From assembly GCF_001641615.1 (NCBI RefSeq), contig NZ_LRRU01000019.1:218064-282063 (forward strand): a DNA stretch of 64,000 nt. The letters are read 5' to 3'. The notes below the pieces were generated by a model that saw nothing but the letters and a program-made list of their open reading frames with translations, was not told where the DNA came from and searched no databases. Shown piece by piece: positions 25,410 through 36,838 of the stretch. Positions within the stretch are counted from its first letter, which is position 1. The number at the start of each line of letters is the position of its first letter. The DNA is from Pseudoalteromonas gelatinilytica. GTDB lineage: Bacteria; Pseudomonadota; Gammaproteobacteria; Enterobacterales; Alteromonadaceae. The translations under genes and the position numbers were made by a program.

Positions 25410-26219
25410 ATGAAACCGTTATTTTTTGCAATCAGTTTATTATTCTCTTGGCAGTCAATTGCAAGTGACGAAACCACCGAACAAACCGAGCCTCAAACGA
25501 GCAATGAACAAAAAGCCGAAAAGAAGGACGTACCAAGCTTAGAGTTTATTGAAGAAAAGCCAGCAACAGAGCAAAAATCAGCGGCGGAAGCTGAAAAAAC
25601 CACAGCAGAAGAAAAAGCGAAAGCTGAAGAAGCAGCTAAAACAACGACTGCAACCACAACAAACAGTGACGAGCAAAAAGCCACTGCCGAAGCGTTAAAA
25701 GCGGTTGCAGAAGTCGATGACAGTAAAGTACTCGGTACACAAACCCCAGCACCTGCTGAGCAACCAAAAACAGTTGCCGAAAAACAGCAAGCAGTCGCAG
25801 AAGCAGAAAAAGCCGTTAACCAAGCTAAAGAAGCACTAACAGCTAAGCAGCAAGAAAAAGCGCGCCAGTCACGTGAATCAATGGCAGTGATTGAACAAGT
25901 TATCGCTGCGTACAACGCTCGCAACATTGATGCTTTTATTAAGATGTATGATGAAAACGTTGAGTTTTATACATTCCCGAATGAGCTTATGTTTACTGGT
26001 AAAGAAAAGCTTATTGCACGATACGGTATCATGTTCAAAAAGCTAAAGTGCATTAAGTCATCGCCAATTAAACGCATCGTACTTGGCAACATCGTGATTG
26101 ATCATGAACTCTCTGAAACTTGTACGCAAGACCCGAAAGTCGTCGACAAGCGCTCAGAGTTCGTCACCAGCTACAAAATAGAGAATGGCAAAATAACCAA
26201 AGTGTTATTCTTCCGATAG
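25410..26219 (+). CDS. Exported Ala/Glu-rich protein with C-terminal NTF2-like domain
   Basis: The 269-residue protein starts at ATG 25410 (AGGA 5 nt before) with signal peptide MKPLFFAISLLFSWQSIAS. A long low-complexity Ala/Glu/Lys/Thr stretch (about 20-155) is rich in EKTTAEEKAKAEEAAK-like heptads and probably helical or extended. The last 105 residues (VIEQVIAAYNARNIDAFIKMYDENVEFYTFPNELMFTGKEKLIARYG...) form a SnoaL/NTF2-like domain. Such domains bind small ligands or dimerise, but no catalytic function can be read. It is followed by a terminator and then a repeat mosaic. Confidence 0.82.
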   Translation: MKPLFFAISLLFSWQSIASDETTEQTEPQTSNEQKAEKKDVPSLEFIEEKPATEQKSAAEAEKTTAEEKAKAEEAAKTTTATTTNSDEQKATAEALKAVAEVDDSKVLGTQTPAPAEQPKTVAEKQQAVAEAEKAVNQAKEALTAKQQEKARQSRESMAVIEQVIAAYNARNIDAFIKMYDENVEFYTFPNELMFTGKEKLIARYGIMFKKLKCIKSSPIKRIVLGNIVIDHELSETCTQDPKVVDKRSEFVTSYKIENGKITKVLFFR

Positions 26220-26220
26220 A

Positions 26221-26250
26221 AAAAAGAGCAGCCCAGCTGCTCTTTTTTTA
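26221..26250 (+). terminator. Intrinsic terminator
   Basis: AAAAAGAGCAGC-CCA-GCTGCTCTTTTTTT lies immediately after the NTF2-like gene's stop. It is symmetric enough to act in both directions. Confidence 0.9.
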
Positions 26251-26254
26251 TGGG

Positions 26255-26696
26255 GGAAAGTTAGTGGGTTCAAGTTACAAGTTAGCGAGAGTAAAGTTAG
26301 CGAGTTTCAAGGGGAAAGCTGCGAGTAACGAGGTGCGAGTCTGTAGCAGCGATTTTACATCGCGTCCTAGCGCCTAGAGCCTAGGACCTAAATCCTAGAA
26401 CCTATGACGCGGGATAAACCCGCTGCTACACGTAGGCGTGAAACTTGTTTCGCTCGTCTGACTGACCGCGCTTTTCTACGTTCAATTCGGTACTAAAGTA
26501 CCTCCTACAATGCCTCGAACAAGGCTTTCATTGCAGAGATAAACACTCGAACTAACCACCCCCGCAGTTCGGCTGATATCTAATATCTGACCTCTAACGG
26601 CTAAAAGCCAGAGATTTTACATCGCGTCTTAGAACCTAGGGCCTAAATCCTAGCGCCTATAACGCGGGATAAAACGTAGGCGTGAAACTTGTTTCA
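26255..26696. repeat. Intergenic mosaic repeat, left of hipBA
   Basis: The region opens with degenerate 15-mer units and then a 290-nt block (26343-26632) that is closely repeated at 28490-28779. The block contains the GCGAT hairpin, CCTAG heptamers, GCGGG-ATAAA-CCCGC, the GAAAC/GTTTC hairpin, and a long constant part including GGTACTAAAGTACCTCCTAC. It ends with a second shorter copy of the hairpin modules just before the hipA stop. No coding potential is evident. Confidence 0.85.
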
Positions 26697-26701
26697 CGCT
26701 A

Positions 26702-27916
26702 TTACTCTTCATTTATTTCAGGAATTACACCTTTTAAGCGAGTGATATCTTCATCACTAACGTCGGCAAAATGTTTAAAGTGAGTCGGCCAATCTTTGCA
26801 ATATTCTTCAATCTCTTTGATGATGTTTTTTGCTGCAGAATTTGCTAATCCAAATCGCTTAGCCTGAGATAAAAAATTGCTTTTACTTGCATAACGACCA
26901 TCATCGCCAAAGCCAAGACCATGTTGTTTTGAGTTGTTGATTGGAGTGATGTCATAAGCTGGACTTAATCGCCAATTTTTTTGTGAAAATGAATATAGGA
27001 ATGCATGATTGCGAGTGTGATCATCTGTATTACCAATATACGCATTGAACACCATTCGCTTAAACAACTCTTCAGCATCACCTGCATTTTGCATTGTTTG
27101 ATGCCTTATAAATTCAGCTAATTGACCATATGAGTAGTCACTTGAAAGATCACTCATAGCAACTTTAGGTTTTTGAAGTAAGCTATTCGCACTTAAAAAG
27201 TGGTGTGTTGGTAACCCATTACTAACATCAAACCGCTCAACAAGTAGCACATCACCGGTATGTGTTTTATGAATAAAGGTAGGAGCCGTTCGAATACCAA
27301 GCTGTTCCGCCATTTTCATTGCAGCATGTTCAGCTCTGACTAGATTGAATAAATCATCTTGGCGATTGAATTTTGCTAAGTAGAGTTTGTTGTCAATTTG
27401 TATAGAGGTCTTCGGTCTAGCTCCCCCCATGCTTTGGCCAAACTCAAATGCTTTCTTAGCTTCATCAGAAATTGTTTTATTCGCCAGCAAGTCATCTTTA
27501 GCTTGGTCTAGCAAGGCTAAATCAGACAAGGTGTTTTTGTTAGTTTTATGCTTTGAGGCACTTCGCGAGAGACTAAAAACAAGAGCTCCTACGCCATACC
27601 CAGACCCAGCTAATAAAAATTCTAACTCGTTTTTGGGTTTTGTAGTATGAAGCGAAAGAATTAACTTGCGCCCCCACGAGTCAGCTCCTGCATCACTCAA
27701 TACGCCAAATAGACCTCTGTTTGCGCTGTAACTGAAAATCCCCGATTTTAATGGCAGATGTACTGGATCTAGAGCAAAGGCATCGCTTCGGGCTAAATAG
27801 CTCTTACCATAGTTGAACTCACCGCGACCTGATTGATTATCTAATTTAAAGTAACCACAAATAACGGGTTTTTCTTCTAAACCATCTATAAAGACATAGC
27901 ACTCAGAAGTCATCAT
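26702..27916 (-). CDS. hipA: HipA-family serine/threonine kinase toxin
   Basis: This is the type II toxin kinase of a HipBA pair; family members phosphorylate glutamyl-tRNA synthetase and cause growth arrest. The N-terminal subdomain (LPLKSGIFSYSANRGLFGVLSDAGADSWG) is followed by a glycine-rich loop (SMGGARPKTSIQ), the catalytic GNTDDHTRNH and the metal-binding DITP of the kinase core. The start is ATG 27916 with AGGA 5 nt upstream; it overlaps the hipB 3' end by 14 nt. Length is about 404 residues, against 440 for E. coli HipA. All key kinase residues visible by eye are retained, so it should be active unless neutralised. Confidence 0.93.
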   Translation of the reverse strand: MMTSECYVFIDGLEEKPVICGYFKLDNQSGRGEFNYGKSYLARSDAFALDPVHLPLKSGIFSYSANRGLFGVLSDAGADSWGRKLILSLHTTKPKNELEFLLAGSGYGVGALVFSLSRSASKHKTNKNTLSDLALLDQAKDDLLANKTISDEAKKAFEFGQSMGGARPKTSIQIDNKLYLAKFNRQDDLFNLVRAEHAAMKMAEQLGIRTAPTFIHKTHTGDVLLVERFDVSNGLPTHHFLSANSLLQKPKVAMSDLSSDYSYGQLAEFIRHQTMQNAGDAEELFKRMVFNAYIGNTDDHTRNHAFLYSFSQKNWRLSPAYDITPINNSKQHGLGFGDDGRYASKSNFLSQAKRFGLANSAAKNIIKEIEEYCKDWPTHFKHFADVSDEDITRLKGVIPEINEE

Positions 27917-28202
27917 TAATTTCCTGTGGTGAATTTCGTTTGCGTTGGCGCGCATTGTAGCCACCTACGTCTGCAGCTAATTCATTTATTTCGTCAAGCA
28001 GTGCTCCTTGTAAGTTAAGTACAACCAGCGCTTCAAAAAGAATGTCACTTTTCACAACATCACCTTGCTCCAACTTTTGTACAGTTGAACGTGATACCCC
28101 AATCATTTTCGCAAATGTACTTTGCGTATAATGAAGTGTTCGGTGCTGGCGTATCAAATCGCCCAGCTTTTGTGCCATTTTTGCTGCCTGTTCAGAACGC
28201 AT
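27903..28202 (-). CDS. hipB: HipB-family antitoxin, HTH_3 DNA-binding protein
   Basis: The xenobiotic-response-element-type helix-turn-helix is TQSTFAKMIGVSRSTVQKLEQGD. As the antitoxin it should bind HipA and repress the operon. ATG 28202 (MRSEQAAKMAQ) is preferred. An alternative ATG at 28223 lies inside the palindromic operator and would leave almost no leader after the promoter. Neither candidate has a good Shine-Dalgarno. It overlaps hipA by 14 nt. Confidence 0.9.
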   Translation of the reverse strand: MRSEQAAKMAQKLGDLIRQHRTLHYTQSTFAKMIGVSRSTVQKLEQGDVVKSDILFEALVVLNLQGALLDEINELAADVGGYNARQRKRNSPQEINDDF

Positions 28203-28216
28203 ATTGATTGCTTTTA

Positions 28217-28240
28217 TAATCATTAGGTATTTAATGATTA
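28217..28240. promoter_or_regulatory. hipBA operator palindrome
   Basis: TAATCATTA-GGTATT-TAATGATTA has perfect 9-bp arms and a 6-nt spacer, directly upstream of hipB. It is the expected arrangement for autoregulation by HipB. Confidence 0.8.
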
Positions 28241-28267
28241 GTTTAGCGGTATTTGGGGCTTTTGCAA
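28240..28267 (-). promoter_or_regulatory. hipBA promoter
   Basis: Minus-strand TTGCAA (28267-28262) and TAAACT (28245-28240) are separated by 16 nt. The operator starts at the last base of the -10 box, so bound HipB would block initiation. Confidence 0.55.
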
Positions 28268-28280
28268 TAGAGGGGGATTA

Positions 28281-28454
28281 AGTTAGCAAGAGTAAAGTTA
28301 GCAAGAGTAAAGTTAGCGAGAGTAAAGTTAGCGAGAGTAAAGTTAGCGAGAGTAAAGTTAGCGAGAGTAAAGTTAGCAAGAGTAAAGTTAGCAAGAGTAA
28401 AGTTAGCAAGAGTAAAGTTAGCGAGAGTAAAGTTAGCGAGAGTAAAGGTACGAG
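28281..28454. repeat. Tandem 15-mer array upstream of hipBA
   Basis: Ten consecutive copies of AGTAAAGTTAGCRAG occupy 28291-28440, with partial copies at both ends. The only variable position is GCGAG versus GCAAG, arranged in blocks, which indicates expansion by slippage or unequal exchange. The period of exactly 15 nt equals five codons, but no translated frame is associated with it. Confidence 0.92.
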
Positions 28455-28868
28455 TAACGAGATGCGAGATATGAGATGCGAGATATGAGGTAGCAGCGAT
28501 TTTACATCGCGTCCTAGCGCCTAGGACCTAGAACCCAGAGCCTAACGCTTATTACGCGGGATAAACCCGCTGCTACATGTAGGCGTGAAACTTGTTTCGC
28601 GCGTCTGACTGACCACTCTTTTCTAAGTTCAATTCGGCACTAAAGTACCTCCTACAATGCCTCGAACAAGGTTTTCATTGCAGAGAAAAACACTCGAACT
28701 AACCAACCCCGCAGTTCGGCTGATATCTAATATCTGACCTCTAACGGCTAAAAGTCAGCGATTTCACATCGCGTCCTAGGCTCTAGGACCTAGAGCCTAA
28801 ATCCTAGTGCCTAGGACCTAAATCCTAACGCCTATGACGCGGGATAAACCCGCTGCTACATGGGGGGG
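28455..28868. repeat. Intergenic mosaic repeat, right of hipBA
   Basis: The 290-nt block at 28490-28779 matches 26343-26632, followed by an extended run of CCTAG-type heptamers and another GCGGG-ATAAA-CCCGC hairpin ending a few bases before the stop codon of the TPR gene. It is preceded by ATGCGAG/ATATGAG units. Confidence 0.85.
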
Positions 28869-28871
28869 CGA

Positions 28872-29762
28872 CTAAACCGTTTCGTTTAACAACGAATTAA
28901 AGCTGTCGTTGTCGTGCAGGCTGGCAAACGCGCTCTCGTGTAATAGCTCGTTACGCAAGTTAGGAGAATACTCAAGGGCCATGCGAATATCAGCCATAGC
29001 ATCGGCGTGTTTGTGCAGTAATGCATACGCACAAGCACGTTGCCAGTATGCATAGCCGTAATCGCTATCGATTTCTAATGCTTGATTACAAAGTGCAATA
29101 GCTTCTGTGGTTTGATTCTTTTCAAGTAATGCATCGGCTTTATAGGCAATCGCTTCTACATCTTCTGGCTTACGTTTTAAGATCTCATCAAAAATTTCAA
29201 TCTTATTGGCAACATCGCTTTCTAAATTGGCACGCATCCATAAAGAGTGAACCTCATTCGTAATTGAGATCTTTTTCTGATTCGTTAAGATCTCTTCAGA
29301 TCGCTCACGTAGTTTTTCTTCTAGTACTTTTAATCGCTCTTCGTATTCTTTGGTGATTGCACTCACGCGTGTATTAACAATGTCTTCTACTTTGTTTTTA
29401 ACATCACGCAGCGAATTCCAGCCAACTAGAACTAAAATTGAAGCGGTAATGGTAATAATAAAAAAGACATTATTAATGGTGTCGGTTGTATAAGTTAATG
29501 CGCGGTCGGCAGTATCAAGTTGTGTGTGAGCAACTTGTTTGGTCACATCTTCACGCAGTTTCTGTTGGTCTTGGCGCACTGCTTTTAATTCATCAAGAAT
29601 ATAACGCTCTAACAATGGCTTATACATAGGTTCTTGAAGTTTATCGAGTGCTTGTTGTTGTTCTGCTTCATTCAGTGCAGGGCGGTTTTCAGGTTCATTT
29701 TGAGCTGCTGCAAACGTGCTAAAGCTCATTAAAAAAGTAATTAAAATTAAGGTATAACGCAT
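28872..29762 (-). CDS. Membrane-anchored coiled-coil TPR protein
   Basis: The 296-residue protein starts at ATG 29762 with signal peptide MRYTLILITFLMSFSTFAAA. A charged helical region follows, then one TM segment (NNVFFIITITASILVLVGW, about 96-114), a coiled coil (EYEERLKVLEEKLRERSEEIL) and C-terminal TPRs (EDVEAIAYKADALLEKNQTTEAIALCNQALEID and the next unit). It probably projects its TPRs into the cytoplasm from the inner membrane. I do not recognise a named family. The longer reading to 29813 lacks a signal peptide at its N terminus. Confidence 0.8.
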   Translation of the reverse strand: MRYTLILITFLMSFSTFAAAQNEPENRPALNEAEQQQALDKLQEPMYKPLLERYILDELKAVRQDQQKLREDVTKQVAHTQLDTADRALTYTTDTINNVFFIITITASILVLVGWNSLRDVKNKVEDIVNTRVSAITKEYEERLKVLEEKLRERSEEILTNQKKISITNEVHSLWMRANLESDVANKIEIFDEILKRKPEDVEAIAYKADALLEKNQTTEAIALCNQALEIDSDYGYAYWQRACAYALLHKHADAMADIRMALEYSPNLRNELLHESAFASLHDNDSFNSLLNETV

Positions 29763-29827
29763 GATCTTTTCATTTTTAGTGAGTTCTAGAGTAACTGTAA
29801 CATGCGTGAGCACTGTGGACTAGGCAA

Positions 29828-29857
29828 AAAAAAACCAGCTCGGGGGAGAGCTGGCCA
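29828..29857 (-). terminator. Orphan intrinsic terminator
   Basis: On the minus strand CCAGCTC-TCCCCC-GAGCTGG is followed by nine Ts. No annotated minus-strand gene lies upstream of it for over 1.5 kb, since the next gene to the right is on the plus strand. It may end a small RNA made from 29860-30030 or a read-through transcript. Confidence 0.75.
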
Positions 29858-30033
29858 AACTGCTTAAACAACATAAAGTCGTAAGGGGTATCAACAGGAG
29901 TTAGGTACAATATACCCCTGTTTATCTGAACAACTACTTAATACTAAATGAGTTTTTAAAAACTTATATTCGTTCTGTCAGAATCATAATGTTCGTCTAG
30001 ACTTAAGGAGTCGTAAAACTAAAAGGTGAGAGT

Positions 30034-31407
30034 ATGCGCCAACAACTAGTCCAACTGCTGTATGGAGTATCAATTTCTTCCGATCTTGATAGTGGCAATG
30101 TTGAATTAGCTGAACGCTTAATTCTAAATGCTGTTCTTGATGGCCTTGAAATTGGCCGAGCTGGGATTTGGCTTTTAAATGCCGAAAACACGGCGATTGA
30201 GTGTCGTTTGTTACTTGATAGAGAAAACGGCAAAGAAATTCAAATGTTAGTGCTCCCTCGTGATGCATACCCAGCCTACTTCAAAGCGCTCGACACCCAA
30301 CGTACGATTACCGCAGTAGATGCTCATACCGACCCTGCCACCTATGAATTTAGCGAAAGTTATTTAACCCCTCTTAATATCGGTGCAATGCTTGATGCAC
30401 CAATTCGCTATAAAGGAAAAATGATCGGGATTTTTTGCTGTGAGCATATTGGTGGCAAGCGGCATTGGACAGAAGATGAATGTTCATTTATTGGTGCATT
30501 GGCAGATCTTTATGGCAGAGCCCTGTCTGCACAAGAGAATGAACGTATCAATGCAGAACTTGAGCGCGCCAATCAGCATCTAGAGCAACGTGTAGCTGAA
30601 CGTACGCGTACACTTGAAAAAACCTTATCAGAACTCACCGCAATGCAAGAAAAACTCATAGAAGCCGAGAAAATGGCTTCACTGGGTAATCTTGTTGCGG
30701 GCATTGCACATGAAGTCAACACGCCTATTGGCATTGCAGTAACCGCGAATAGTTCGGCAAAAGATAAACTCAGTGCCCTTAACAAACATATAGAGGCAAA
30801 TACCTTAACAAAAACGGCCTTACTCGAAGGTATGAATCACTTAAACGAGTGCATCAAAATATCATTTACCAACCTTGAGCGGGCTGCAAAACTGATTAGC
30901 GACTTTAAGCAAACCGCAGTTGATCAGTCATCGCTTAATTTACTAGATACCAATATTAAAGATTATCTTGAAAATATATTGCACAGTCTTATGCCGCTAA
31001 CGCGAAGCCATAGTGTCGAAGTAAACATCGACTGCGTCGAAGACTTTTCGTTGATCACCGTACCAGGGGCGCTTAGCCAAATAATTCTAAACTTAGTTAA
31101 TAACAGCTGCGTGCATGGCTTTATTGGCCGAGAGCAAAACCGCATAGATATTGCTGTGAGCATAGATAATGACAATCACAGCTACACTGTCACCTACAAA
31201 GATAATGGCCATGGCATGACTGAAGATGTTATGTACAAGGTGTTTGAGCCATTTTTTACCACCAAACGAGGGAGTGGCGGCAGTGGGTTGGGTATGTCGA
31301 TCGTTTATAACCTTGCAACGCAAGCGCTGCAAGGTGAAGTGAGCATCGATAGTAAACCCGATAACGGTGTTACTGTCACCTTCAAACTACCTATGAAACT
31401 CGCATAA
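30034..31407 (+). CDS. GAF-domain sensor histidine kinase
   Basis: The 457-residue soluble kinase has an N-terminal GAF domain (about 20-165), a coiled-coil linker (ERINAELERANQHLEQRVAERTRTLEKTLSEL), HisKA with H226 (AGIAHEVNTPIG) and an HATPase domain (NLVNNSCVHGF, DNGHGM, GSGGSGLGMSIVYN). No TM segment or receiver domain is present and no response-regulator gene is adjacent, so it is an orphan kinase that presumably senses a cytoplasmic small molecule through GAF. RBS AAGGTGAG precedes the ATG. Confidence 0.93.
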   Translation: MRQQLVQLLYGVSISSDLDSGNVELAERLILNAVLDGLEIGRAGIWLLNAENTAIECRLLLDRENGKEIQMLVLPRDAYPAYFKALDTQRTITAVDAHTDPATYEFSESYLTPLNIGAMLDAPIRYKGKMIGIFCCEHIGGKRHWTEDECSFIGALADLYGRALSAQENERINAELERANQHLEQRVAERTRTLEKTLSELTAMQEKLIEAEKMASLGNLVAGIAHEVNTPIGIAVTANSSAKDKLSALNKHIEANTLTKTALLEGMNHLNECIKISFTNLERAAKLISDFKQTAVDQSSLNLLDTNIKDYLENILHSLMPLTRSHSVEVNIDCVEDFSLITVPGALSQIILNLVNNSCVHGFIGREQNRIDIAVSIDNDNHSYTVTYKDNGHGMTEDVMYKVFEPFFTTKRGSGGSGLGMSIVYNLATQALQGEVSIDSKPDNGVTVTFKLPMKLA

Positions 31408-31470
31408 CTAATTAATTTTTAAACAAGTTGCAGGCTAAATAATCTGGTGACTGGGTAATGAAATTAAAAA

Positions 31471-31728
31471 TTAATCAGTTTGCTTGGCAAGACAAGAAAT
31501 ATCTGAGCATTTGTTGTCTTTGCAAAACTGTTTTATGCGTTTTTTAGAATATAAATAATTAATGCTTAAAGGTGTGATTAACAACGCCAGCCAAAACAAT
31601 ACTGAGCTTCTAAAGGTTAGCCCGACAAGCGAAGCAACTACCAGCCCCGTTAACATCAAAATAGGTAAATTGGCGATAAAAAAGTTAATACTTAGTTGTC
31701 TAGCAACATCAGGATTAATAGTTTTCAT
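31471..31728 (-). CDS. Small two-helix membrane protein
   Basis: The 85-residue protein has two hydrophobic segments (about 16-35 and 42-60), a basic stretch (YSKKRRIKQF region) and three cysteines at the C terminus (FCKDNKCSDISCLAK). I know no family for it. The hydrophobic pattern favours this strand over the overlapping plus-strand reading at 31562-31747, which looks like a shadow. A weak RBS (GAGTAG) precedes the ATG. Confidence 0.5.
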   Translation of the reverse strand: MKTINPDVARQLSINFFIANLPILMLTGLVVASLVGLTFRSSVLFWLALLITPLSINYLYSKKRIKQFCKDNKCSDISCLAKQTD

Positions 31729-31893
31729 AAGGGCTACTCGCTGTTAAAAAATACCCTTATAAAATGGACGGTTTTACAAAATGAATCAAATCAGATTTTT
31801 CTATCGGTGCAATCGATTTAAAACCATGATCTAGATCTAGCTTTATTTATATACAACTCCTATAGTTTTAAACAACAGGAACTTATTTGCTAT

Positions 31894-31909
31894 TAGTTAT
31901 TCATAACTA
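31894..31909. promoter_or_regulatory. Inverted repeat upstream of katG
   Basis: TAGTTAT-TC-ATAACTA is a perfect 7-bp-arm palindrome 84 nt before the katG start. It may be a binding site for a peroxide regulator (OxyR), but it does not fit the four-tract ATAG spacing of the OxyR consensus well. Confidence 0.35.
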
Positions 31910-31956
31910 TTAGAAAATCTCTCTTTATGACGAAAGGGATAAAAGCGACTTTTTAG

Positions 31957-34170
<2,214 letters not shown>

Positions 34171-34190
34171 CTTAAAATTCCGTTAAGTAC

Positions 34191-34226
34191 AAAGGCCACA
34201 CAGTTAAACTGTGTGGCCTTTTTTAT
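34191..34226 (+). terminator. Intrinsic terminator of katG
   Basis: AAGGCCACACAGTT-AA-ACTGTGTGGCCTT is followed by TTTTATTT, a 14-bp stem. Confidence 0.95.
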
Positions 34227-34229
34227 TTA

Positions 34230-34770
<541 letters not shown>

Positions 34771-34776
34771 GCTCCT

Positions 34777-36702
34777 TTACTTTTCAATCCCTAACCAATA
34801 ACTGTTTTGGTATATGTTTTCTTCAACTTCTTTATCGCTGTAGTTATAGATACGCTGCCAAAACAGGCGGTCGAAAATGAATTTATCTGCTTCTTTATGA
34901 ATAATTTTAAAATTAATTAAAGAGGCATATAAAATTTCATCATCGCCTAACACTTCATCCTTACAGCTAGCATAATCAACTGCGCCTGGGCACTGAGACA
35001 TCATTGCAAAACTAATACTATTATCAGCTTCAAATTGCCAATAGGTATTTGGCGTAAAGTTAGCTCTGTTTTCAAGGCCATATTGATCAGCATAATAGAA
35101 GCTGCCTTTACCATCATCATTTATAAACCAGTATGTTTTCAGGTTGCCGCTGGTGTAGTCTTGACGTAAGTAGCTAAATAGATGCTTATAGTCATCAAGA
35201 GTGATGGTTGAATCATCAATCACTTCCAAAAATTCATACCCTAAGCGAGCCTGACGCTCTTCTTTATTTCGCTCGCGCACCATGAGAGTTTTACCATCAG
35301 GTTGAGTGAAAAATTGTAAGCTGGTATCTAGGCCATTGCCGGTTACCTTAACGGTGTCGCCATTATTGTCTAAGTTGTAATGCCACTTGAACGAGTCGGT
35401 ACTTATTGGCGTATTGAATGTTACCGTTGCAGTGTCGGCGGCAGTGATAGTGAAAAATGATGGTAAATAGCGAAGCGTTAATCCTTCACCTGTATCTGAA
35501 TTTTTATTATTTAAGCGGCCAGTATACGTTTTACCCACTTTAAGCTCAGGAACCGCAATCGGTGTCAGTTTTTGTAATGCAACAACCGATGTTTGCACTT
35601 TCATAGCTTCAGTTAGCTCTTCTGACTCAACAATATTCGCAGCGTCAGCTTCATCATGATAGCTAAGAATATGTTGCAGTTTTAGAACCGCAAAATCATC
35701 GAACTGCGCAACTACTTCGGCATTAACGAGGTTAAGGTCAAACTCTACATTCACCTCGTAGCCTTCTTTATTTAGCTGATTTGCATAGCTGTTCGTAATA
35801 AATTTGTCGCCATTAATCGCTAACGATTTACCTTCTAAGGTCGCCGAAAACTCTGCATAAGGGAATGATGTGGTACTGCCTGAAGCTGTTGGAATATAGC
35901 TTGCTATCGATACTTCAAAATAGCTTTCTTCACCTTCGGTGTTTATATGATTCACCATGTGAAAAGTATTGTCATCCATATCAACATAATACGCAGAGCT
36001 AAGCTCTGTATTTGATTTATAAAGGGTAACTACTTCGCCTTTATCGGTTGATACATTAAAAAGCTCAACACGAATAGCGTCATCGCGCTTAGCTAACACT
36101 TCCATTTCAAGAAGGGCTTGTTGATTACACTCATGCAAACAATCAATTGCTTGGGTATTTAACGCAATAACATCAGGATTTGACCATCTAAAACGGCTTA
36201 ACTCACCGTTTTGAGCAATCACACCGGTGTCTTCAGAGGCAAACGAAAGCTGCACGCTGCTATCGCTTGACTGCCAATTCCCCATCACTTCGCTGTTGCT
36301 AAGCTCAATTGGTTGCCATGCGGCACGGTTTTCAGCGACATTAACGGTTAGGGTATATTGGTTACTTGCTTTACCATCAGAGACTTCCACAGTAAAAGCG
36401 TGGTTAGCAACGTCGAATAGGCTTGGCTCAGCACTAAAAGTTACTTGATTACTGCTGGTGGATACAGTCAGCCATTCTGGCTTATCAATAATCGTTGTTG
36501 TCACACTGTCGTTTTGCTCATCTTTTAAATCAACAACTAAATTAGCTGATTCAAGCGCTTTAATAGAAAGGGCCAGTGAGCCTGAGAGGGTAGGCGCAGT
36601 ATTTTGCTCAACTTTTACATCTGGTTTTTTGTCTGTTGATGAACCGCCACCACACGCTGTTAATGCCAGTGTTAATGCCGATACGCTAAGAAGCTTTTTC
36701 AT
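34777..36702 (-). CDS. Large lipoprotein with Ig/cadherin-like domain
   Basis: The 641-residue lipoprotein has its lipobox at LTAC (Cys17) followed by GGGSS. Residues about 35-125 look like a putative-Ig/cadherin-like domain (TAPTLSGSLALSIKALESANLVVDLKDEQNDSVTTTIIDKP...FTVEVSDGKASNQYTLTV). The remainder is beta-rich and unrecognised. RBS AAAGGATG precedes the ATG. It has the same general design as the lipoprotein at 22064-24418 (short Gly-rich tether, one Ig-like domain, long beta-rich tail), but no clear pairwise identity could be established by eye. Confidence 0.75.
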   Translation of the reverse strand: MKKLLSVSALTLALTACGGGSSTDKKPDVKVEQNTAPTLSGSLALSIKALESANLVVDLKDEQNDSVTTTIIDKPEWLTVSTSSNQVTFSAEPSLFDVANHAFTVEVSDGKASNQYTLTVNVAENRAAWQPIELSNSEVMGNWQSSDSSVQLSFASEDTGVIAQNGELSRFRWSNPDVIALNTQAIDCLHECNQQALLEMEVLAKRDDAIRVELFNVSTDKGEVVTLYKSNTELSSAYYVDMDDNTFHMVNHINTEGEESYFEVSIASYIPTASGSTTSFPYAEFSATLEGKSLAINGDKFITNSYANQLNKEGYEVNVEFDLNLVNAEVVAQFDDFAVLKLQHILSYHDEADAANIVESEELTEAMKVQTSVVALQKLTPIAVPELKVGKTYTGRLNNKNSDTGEGLTLRYLPSFFTITAADTATVTFNTPISTDSFKWHYNLDNNGDTVKVTGNGLDTSLQFFTQPDGKTLMVRERNKEERQARLGYEFLEVIDDSTITLDDYKHLFSYLRQDYTSGNLKTYWFINDDGKGSFYYADQYGLENRANFTPNTYWQFEADNSISFAMMSQCPGAVDYASCKDEVLGDDEILYASLINFKIIHKEADKFIFDRLFWQRIYNYSDKEVEENIYQNSYWLGIEK

Positions 36703-36797
36703 TTACATCCTTTAAAGTTTATTTTTCTTTGTAAAAGAGATGCAAATTACCTAAATTGGGTAAGTCAGTCAAAGGTATTATGTAACTGAACGTAAAC

Positions 36798-36827
36798 AAA
36801 AAAGGTGAGCTAACTTGCTCACCTTTT
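36798..36827 (-). terminator. Intrinsic terminator of ybiT
   Basis: On the minus strand AAAAGGTGAGC-AAGTTA-GCTCACCTTTTTT lies 12 nt after the stop. It is near-symmetric and could act in both directions. Confidence 0.9.
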
Positions 36828-36838
36828 CGAAGAAGGGG

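Noticed and set aside
25493..25927. Ala/Ser-rich minus-strand frame inside the NTF2-like gene
   Set aside because: It is a low-complexity shadow of the Glu/Ala-rich coding stretch, with no start signals.
26255..28868. hipBA with its flanking repeats as a transposon or insertion sequence
   Set aside because: The repeats are direct and not inverted, no transposase gene is present, and the same blocks occur elsewhere without hipBA.
31562..31747. 61-residue plus-strand frame opposite the small membrane protein
   Set aside because: It mirrors the minus-strand hydrophobic segments and lacks an RBS; the minus-strand reading has a better start and topology.
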